Shown: piece by piece, positions 58,733 to 64,000 of the stretch
Numbering within the stretch: the stretch's first letter is position 1
Layout of the letters: every line of letters begins with the position of its first letter
Assembly: GCF_030341905.1 (NCBI RefSeq)
Contig: NZ_JATAAF010000004.1
Coordinates: 67,001 to 131,000 of the forward strand
From: Porticoccus sp. W117
GTDB taxonomy: Bacteria; Pseudomonadota; Gammaproteobacteria; Pseudomonadales; Porticoccaceae
Length of the DNA stretch: 64,000 nucleotides
Reading direction: 5' to 3'
The notes under the pieces: generated by a model
What the model saw: only the letters and a program-made list of their open reading frames with translations
Databases searched by the model: none
Told to the model about the DNA's origin: nothing
Made by a program: the position numbers and the translations under genes

Positions 58733-61700
58733 TTAAATATCAAACGTCTTCTTGGCTTCCAGATAGATAACCCGTCCACGTACATCCACCCTTGAGCTGT
58801 CGAAGGGGCGGCCTACATTGGTCAACCTGGGGAAGTGCTGGTTGAGCAGGTTGCGTGCGCCAAAGAGGAAGCGCCAACCATCGTTTTCCATACTGTAGTG
58901 CCCAGTCAGGTCAATGGTGGAGTAGTGTTCCACTTTGGGAAATTCCTGATTGCCAGAGCCCTGCAATAAGTTGAAGAACGAGTTATTGCGGGTATTCAGG
59001 TAACTGCTGCTGTAGTTAACCAGCAAGGAACCACCGTAGTTTTGGCGAGTAAACCCGAACCGCAAGGTACCCACCCACTGGTCAACGCCATTAATGACTC
59101 CGACTTCTTCGATTTCCGGTGATACCGGCAGTGGCTTTTTCACCAGAGTTTTTGCATAAGTGCCGTAAAGCTCTGTATTCCAGGTTGCCCAATCGGTATC
59201 AAATTGATAGCTGATATTAAAGTCCACAGTTTCAGTGGTAAGGCCACCAGTATTTACCGGCGTTCTCTGGATAGACAGGATTGAATTCTCCGCCGAGCTG
59301 ATGCGTTCGAAAGTGCCGTTTATGCCGAACGGATTGTTGGCAGTGTCAGGCACGAATCGGTATATGCCAAACCCTGGTCGGTTACCCCGCACGTAAACGT
59401 CGCCGTTTCGCAGAGTGCTGGCAGCGGGCATAAAGTCATTGCCAATGGTGTCGATTTGGTTTTCCAACTCCGATTTGGTGTAGGTGGCAGATACTGCAAA
59501 CCCTTCCAGGAATGAAGGCGTCCAGTCAAACCCCAAGGTGATCAGGTCGCCGGTTTCTGGCTCCAGGTTGGCGTTGCCGCCAATCACAGAATCAGGGCGG
59601 ACGCTGTTTGGCAGCGGTGTTAACAGTTGAAATGTTGTCGGGTCGAATTCCCGGCGAAAGCTGTCAGCGGTGGATTCGTAATAGACACTTTCAAATGCAT
59701 CGGTTTCCACCAGTTCACCGCTGTTGGGGTCGGTAATCAACTGATCCAGAACCTGGGCGTTTCTCTCGACATTATTGCCTCTCAACAGTTCGGAATAATC
59801 CGGTGCGCGAAAAACATCGGACCAGGTGCCGCGAATTTTCAGGCTTTCTATCGGGTACCAGACAATGCCCGCCTTGGGGGATGTGTTGGAAAAGGTGGCA
59901 CTGTCTGGCAACAAGGGGTCGTTGTTGGTTGGGTTAAGACGATTGGCGTCTACGGTGTATTCATCCCAACGTGCGGACAGTTGCAGCTCCAGGGAGTGAA
60001 CCCCTGGGATTTCCTGATCGTGACTGATTAATGGAATGGATAAATCCGTAAACACCGATTTAATCGTGCGCTCTGGCTCGTTGGTATCGCCGGCAGTATC
60101 GGCGACAAATGGCGAGCTGATGGTGCGCTGAGTGTTGTTGGTGTAGTCCACTTTGTCCTGGCGATATTCCAGTCCTACGGCCGCGCGCACGGTGCCGGCA
60201 GCAAGGTCGAACAATTCACCATCGGAAATGGCTTTGAATGACTGGGTGGTGGATACCGGTGAGCCATTATCTGTTAGCCGAATAAAATCCCTCAGGCGTT
60301 CGCTTTGGGCGCTGCCGTTGCCAAAGGGGTTGAACACCTGATCCACAGGTAGTGCCTGTTGCTCTGCTGCGGTACATGCTATCGAGCCGTCGGCAGCCAC
60401 GGGTACAAATCGTGCGCGAAACAGTTGGAATGATCCACAGGCCGGGGGAAATTGATTGAGCAGCGGGTTTTCCATCATGCGCACACCGCCGACAAACTCG
60501 GCAAATTCCAGTTGATCTTCCAATGAATCGGAAGCCGCCCCAAAACTGGTGATGGCGGATTCACTGGAAGACTCGCTCCAGCTGCCCTCTGTGCGCAGCC
60601 GCCAGCCTTCTGGCAGTTCAAATTCCAAACCGGTAGTCAGGGATTTTTGCGTCTGTGAAGTTTCGTTTTGAGCGCGAGGTGCCAAACCGCTGCTGGTTTC
60701 GTTGATTAACTGATAGCCAACTGCTTGCAGGCGATCCAGCCCATTGAATGGGTGACCAGCCATGGTCGTAACATTGGTGGTTAAAAATTGCCGACTGCTG
60801 TCGGTGTCATTGATCGCGTACTGCAAGTCCGCAAATGCGCTGATGCCGTCGCTGATGTCTTGATTGATGGTCAGGCTGAGGCTTTTATTTTTTGATTCCG
60901 GGGTCAGGAACTCCGGCACACCACTGTCCAGGCTGATATTGCTGTTGGCCAGATCGGCGATTGTCCAGTCCTCGGTGCCATCGAAGCTGTCAGGCAGTGA
61001 TACCGGGGGCAACCCCGGTATTGAAATAATGCCGGGGGAACCGTTACCGGCAAACCGAAAGTCGGTGCCGCCGATGGAGGTTTGATCGATGGTGGTCCAG
61101 CCCGCGTCCTGTGATCTGGTGCGGGTGTTTTGTGTATAACCAATAGACGCTGTCAGATCACCGCTGCCCCAGGACGTGCCGAAGTTCTGGGTCAAAGAAT
61201 AGCTGTGGCCACCATTGTCGGAATTTTCATAACGGGCAGAGGTTTCACTGCCTGTCCAGCCTTTTTTCAAAATAAAGTTGATTACACCGCCCACCGCATC
61301 AGCGCCGTAAATTGAGGAGGCGCCGTCCAACAGAACTTCCACACGCTCAATGGCGCCGAAGGGAATGTTGGACAGGTTGACAAAATTGCCTTCAAAAATT
61401 GGTGAGCCTGCCGTGCGGCGGCCGTTCACCAACACCAGGGTATTTTGCACGCCAATGCCGCGCAGGTTGGCAGCCGCGTTGCCCTGCAAGTCTGAAAATC
61501 CGCCTTCCCGACCTGATGAAAGCAGCGTGTCGGTTAAACTGCTGGACTGATTCAGGCTCGCTTTGTTCTGGGGCAGAGAGCGAATAATGTCTTCGGCGCT
61601 GTTGACGCCCAGGCGTTCAAAATCGGTGCTGTTCAAAGTGATCATCGGCGATGCGGGGTTAACATCGCGCAACAGGGTGCCGGTGATAACTACCTCTTCA

Positions 61701-62095
61701 TCGACTTCTTTTTTTTTGTGATCCACTGGCGCTGTTTCTGGTTCGGCAACTTCTTCTTCCTCTCGCACCACATAAGAACCGCTGGAAGTGAGTTGGAATT
61801 TCAGGCCGGTGTTCTTCAATAATTGGTTGAGGGCTGCTTCGGTGCTGTAAGTGCCTTTCAGGGCGTTGGCGTTAATATCTTTGGCTTCGTCGAAGGAAAA
61901 CATGATCTGGATGTTGGCCTGTTCGGCGAAGGTGTTCAGGGCGCTGGTGGCAGATTGTTGTTGTATGTCGAAGGCAACGGTCTGACTCTCGGCCAGTGCC
62001 AGTGACGCCGATAGGGCCAAAGCGCTGCACAGCCCCCTGGCGAGGCCTGTGGTTTGGAGATGGCGTTGTTGCGCCTTGCTGTTCGTGTTTTTCAC
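58733..62095 (-). CDS. TonB-dependent receptor with STN signalling domain
   Basis: 1120 residues. The start is GTG 62095, placed 8 nt after AGAGGG and giving a normal signal peptide (ALALSASLALA); ATG 62143 upstream is less likely. The STN domain (about residues 40-110: FDIQQQSATSALNTFAEQAN) talks to FecR; the plug has LVLVNGRRT and YGADAVGGVINFI; the rest is the barrel. The STN domain and the fecR and sigma genes upstream indicate substrate-induced transcription. The ligand is unknown; the final residue is Ile, not the usual aromatic residue. Confidence 0.9.
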   Translation of the reverse strand: MKNTNSKAQQRHLQTTGLARGLCSALALSASLALAESQTVAFDIQQQSATSALNTFAEQANIQIMFSFDEAKDINANALKGTYSTEAALNQLLKNTGLKFQLTSSGSYVVREEEEVAEPETAPVDHKKKEVDEEVVITGTLLRDVNPASPMITLNSTDFERLGVNSAEDIIRSLPQNKASLNQSSSLTDTLLSSGREGGFSDLQGNAAANLRGIGVQNTLVLVNGRRTAGSPIFEGNFVNLSNIPFGAIERVEVLLDGASSIYGADAVGGVINFILKKGWTGSETSARYENSDNGGHSYSLTQNFGTSWGSGDLTASIGYTQNTRTRSQDAGWTTIDQTSIGGTDFRFAGNGSPGIISIPGLPPVSLPDSFDGTEDWTIADLANSNISLDSGVPEFLTPESKNKSLSLTINQDISDGISAFADLQYAINDTDSSRQFLTTNVTTMAGHPFNGLDRLQAVGYQLINETSSGLAPRAQNETSQTQKSLTTGLEFELPEGWRLRTEGSWSESSSESAITSFGAASDSLEDQLEFAEFVGGVRMMENPLLNQFPPACGSFQLFRARFVPVAADGSIACTAAEQQALPVDQVFNPFGNGSAQSERLRDFIRLTDNGSPVSTTQSFKAISDGELFDLAAGTVRAAVGLEYRQDKVDYTNNTQRTISSPFVADTAGDTNEPERTIKSVFTDLSIPLISHDQEIPGVHSLELQLSARWDEYTVDANRLNPTNNDPLLPDSATFSNTSPKAGIVWYPIESLKIRGTWSDVFRAPDYSELLRGNNVERNAQVLDQLITDPNSGELVETDAFESVYYESTADSFRREFDPTTFQLLTPLPNSVRPDSVIGGNANLEPETGDLITLGFDWTPSFLEGFAVSATYTKSELENQIDTIGNDFMPAASTLRNGDVYVRGNRPGFGIYRFVPDTANNPFGINGTFERISSAENSILSIQRTPVNTGGLTTETVDFNISYQFDTDWATWNTELYGTYAKTLVKKPLPVSPEIEEVGVINGVDQWVGTLRFGFTRQNYGGSLLVNYSSSYLNTRNNSFFNLLQGSGNQEFPKVEHYSTIDLTGHYSMENDGWRFLFGARNLLNQHFPRLTNVGRPFDSSRVDVRGRVIYLEAKKTFDI

Positions 62096-62232
62096 GTATT
62101 TACCCTCTTGAATGATTTTAGTCTTAACTGGTGATCTGTGCACCGGTTGAGACTAATAACCCGCAGGTGGTGAAAAACCGCTAGTCGTTGCTTGCGAAAA
62201 GTGTTTTTTGAGGAAAATGTTCTTTGAGAAAG

Positions 62233-63258
62233 TTATTTCTTGCTCAGGTAAATCAACTTGGGGCTATGGCGCTGTACTTTGATATCGAAGCCTTCATCCA
62301 GCACCGACAAGAAGCTCTCTATATCATCGGTTTTAAAAACACCGCCAATGCGCAAGGTGCGCAGATCCGGGTCTGACACAACCACGCGAATATCGCTGTA
62401 GCGGCTGAATTCAGAAATCGCATCATCCAGTGTTTCACCCTGAAACCTCAGTAAGCCCTGGCGCCAGGACAGCAGATTTTGCAGTGTTTCTGCTGACGCG
62501 GTGTCTATGGAATGGATGCTTTGATCGTACACCACAATCTGTCCGGCTTCGGCGTAGGCCAGTGGTTTTTCGCTGGAACGGTCAGGCTTGCCAGAAGGAG
62601 ATAATGGAGTGACTTTCACTCTGCCCTCGGTAACCGCAACTTCCACATTGCTTCTGTCCAGCTGAATCACAAAGGCGGTGCCTACGGCTTGCACTTCACC
62701 GCTGCCCGCCCGCACCACAAACGGGCGGCTCTTTTGGTGGGCGACATCGAAGAACACCTCGCCTCGCACCAAGCGCAGTTGGCGGATGTTGTCGTTGTAC
62801 GACACCTCCACAACGCTGTTGGTGTTTAGGGATAACTTGGAACCGTCGCTTAATTCCACATCGGTCTGTTCGCCAATGGCGGTGGCGTACATCTCGGGGG
62901 CGGCTTGGCTTTGCCACAAAGGGTACGCCAAAATGACCGCTGTGATCAGCAAGGTGGCTGCCGCGGCCATGCTGAACCAAGCCCGCTTGCTGGTGCGAGG
63001 TGAAGTTTGTTCCACTGACGGCTGAACACTTTCATCCGGTTCCAGTAGTGGCTGAAATAAAGCCAGAATATCCATTTCACTCCACACACCGCTAAGCTCC
63101 TTGAACACCGAGCGGTGGCGACGGTCTTCCTGCAGCCACTGTTCAAACTCCCGGTGCAGGCTGTGGTTTGTGTCTTCTCCGTCCAGGCGCGCCAACCAGA
63201 GACTGGCCTGTTCGCGAATGCGGTTTTGTTCTGACATGTCGAATACATTGTCAGTCAT
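62233..63258 (-). CDS. FecR-type anti-sigma regulator
   Basis: 341 residues: an N-terminal DUF4880 domain (WLARLDGEDTNHSLHREFEQWL), one transmembrane helix (AAAATLLITAVILAYPL, about residues 96-112), FecR domain (DGSKLSLNTNSVVEV, LVRGEVFFDV, VQAVGTAFVI), and a C-terminal STN-like domain. It passes the signal from the receptor to the ECF sigma factor. It starts 2 bp after the sigma gene. Confidence 0.9.
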   Translation of the reverse strand: MTDNVFDMSEQNRIREQASLWLARLDGEDTNHSLHREFEQWLQEDRRHRSVFKELSGVWSEMDILALFQPLLEPDESVQPSVEQTSPRTSKRAWFSMAAAATLLITAVILAYPLWQSQAAPEMYATAIGEQTDVELSDGSKLSLNTNSVVEVSYNDNIRQLRLVRGEVFFDVAHQKSRPFVVRAGSGEVQAVGTAFVIQLDRSNVEVAVTEGRVKVTPLSPSGKPDRSSEKPLAYAEAGQIVVYDQSIHSIDTASAETLQNLLSWRQGLLRFQGETLDDAISEFSRYSDIRVVVSDPDLRTLRIGGVFKTDDIESFLSVLDEGFDIKVQRHSPKLIYLSKK

Positions 63259-63260
63259 AA

Positions 63261-63866
63261 CTATTTCTTCCTGAATGTGTGCAAGTGAGCCGATGGCTCA
63301 TTTTTACTGTTGATCTTGTTCCGCTCTGCCAGAAAATCTCGGCTAGCCAGCACCCCTTTGGCAATGTGCTTTTCGATGGTGCTGACGGCGATGCCCAGCT
63401 CGCTGGCAATCTCTTTGTGGCTGAGGCCATACACCTTACGCAGCACAAAAACCCGCTTGCATTGAGGCGGCAGTGCATCCACTGCTTCACACAGCAGGGC
63501 AAACTCCTCGCTGGCCATTACCCGTTGTTCCAGAGTGGGCTCATTGTTAGTGACACCCAGGTTGTCAAAGTCCTCCACTAAATCCGTGGCTCGGGTGACC
63601 TTGTTGCGAATGTCGTTAAGCGCCAGATTGTGGGCAGTGCGAAACAGGAAGGCGCCGGGGCTGTCGATAAGCTTGCCTTTGGCGGCGCGAAAGCTCTTGA
63701 AAAACGTGTCCTGGAGGATGTCGTCCACATCGTCCTGATTTTTGAGGAATTTGCCCAGATAGGTCTTAAGGGCGGACTGGTAGCGCAGAAATGCCTCGCT
63801 CAGTCGCTGTTGCGACGAACTGGTAGCGCTGCGTGCACGCTGCTTTTTCGGCGGTAGCAGAGGCAT
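63261..63866 (-). CDS. ECF sigma factor (FecI-like)
   Basis: 201 residues from ATG 63866 (longer starts reach 63941). Region 2 has DDVDDILQDTFFKSFRA; region 4 has LPPQCKRVFVLRKVYGLSHKEIA with the HTH SELGIAVSTIEKHI. It should transcribe the receptor operon when released by FecR. No match to a known ECF promoter could be confirmed in the 137-bp gap before the receptor gene. Confidence 0.9.
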   Translation of the reverse strand: MPLLPPKKQRARSATSSSQQRLSEAFLRYQSALKTYLGKFLKNQDDVDDILQDTFFKSFRAAKGKLIDSPGAFLFRTAHNLALNDIRNKVTRATDLVEDFDNLGVTNNEPTLEQRVMASEEFALLCEAVDALPPQCKRVFVLRKVYGLSHKEIASELGIAVSTIEKHIAKGVLASRDFLAERNKINSKNEPSAHLHTFRKK

Positions 63867-64000
63867 GTCCGGTCGTTGATCTGGCAAAGGGCTAGTACCT
63901 GCAAGTGTAGCTGTTTTGGAACTGCTCCAAACAGATAACACGCCAGATTGGAAAACCCGCTACTACTAGGGCAAAAAAAAACGGTCATCACTAAGATGGC

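Noticed and set aside
57274-63866. Lasso-peptide or siderophore biosynthesis cluster, given the receptor, FecR and sigma genes
   Set aside because: No precursor peptide, cyclase, isopeptidase of the usual S9 type, or NRPS gene is present.

Overview
The window comes from a marine-type gammaproteobacterium, most likely in or near the Cellvibrionales. The evidence is the block lptD-surA-pdxA-rsmA-apaG-apaH, leuS-lptE-holA, the amgK-murU muropeptide recycling pair, an S10-spc-alpha ribosomal supercluster in classic order, a secreted protein with a GlyGly-CTERM-like tail, and an ECF sigma/FecR/TonB-receptor set. The species cannot be fixed from sequence reading alone.

Layout. (1) 1-21.9 kb is an AT-richer surface-polysaccharide and envelope locus. 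It holds a C-terminal SGNH acyltransferase fragment, a GMC oxidoreductase plus SDR pair, a Wzx-type flippase, three GT4 glycosyltransferases, a membrane O-acyltransferase, a minus-strand run (HAD-UbiA fusion, small EamA-like carrier, GT39-type transferase, GT4), two paralogous lipoproteins with an unusual 'GHS' SGNH-like domain, a 1459-residue multidomain dihaem protein, and a GT32-like transferase. (2) 22.0-36.0 kb is the S10-spc-alpha cluster from rpsJ to rplQ, including secY, rpmJ and rpoA. It has an rrn-like promoter, a second promoter before rpsM, and a strong terminator. The rpsJ-rplC spacer looks like a piece of 23S rRNA domain I and is probably an autoregulatory site. (3) 36.0-38.8 kb returns to polysaccharide genes (a small membrane protein, a WecG/TagA-type transferase, and manC). 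The ribosomal cluster is therefore embedded in glycan genes, and tuf/fusA/rpsG/rpsL are not next to rpsJ. (4) 38.8-42.4 kb is a methylmalonyl-CoA operon (mutase, MeaB, epimerase). (5) 42.4-57.1 kb is housekeeping: apaH, apaG, rsmA, pdxA, surA, lptD; then amgK, murU, a VanZ-like protein, a DUF1223 protein, and holA, lptE, leuS. (6) 57.3-64 kb holds an exported amidohydrolase convergent with a TonB-dependent receptor, FecR and an ECF sigma factor.

Intergenic structures. Two copies of a hairpin element of about 109 bp (44452-44559 and 49696-49805) share a 52-nt core flanked by long complementary arms that differ between copies but stay complementary. Three other inverted-repeat elements sit in spacers at 30658-30714, 52783-52856 and 54415-54507.

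How the parts may work together (inference). The polysaccharide genes can supply GDP-mannose (ManC), cytoplasmic sugar transfer (GT4, WecG), export (flippase), acylation (acyltransferase, SGNH) and a polyprenyl-phosphate-pentose branch (HAD-UbiA, small carrier, GT39 transferase). LptD, LptE and SurA build the outer membrane in which the lipoproteins and receptor sit.
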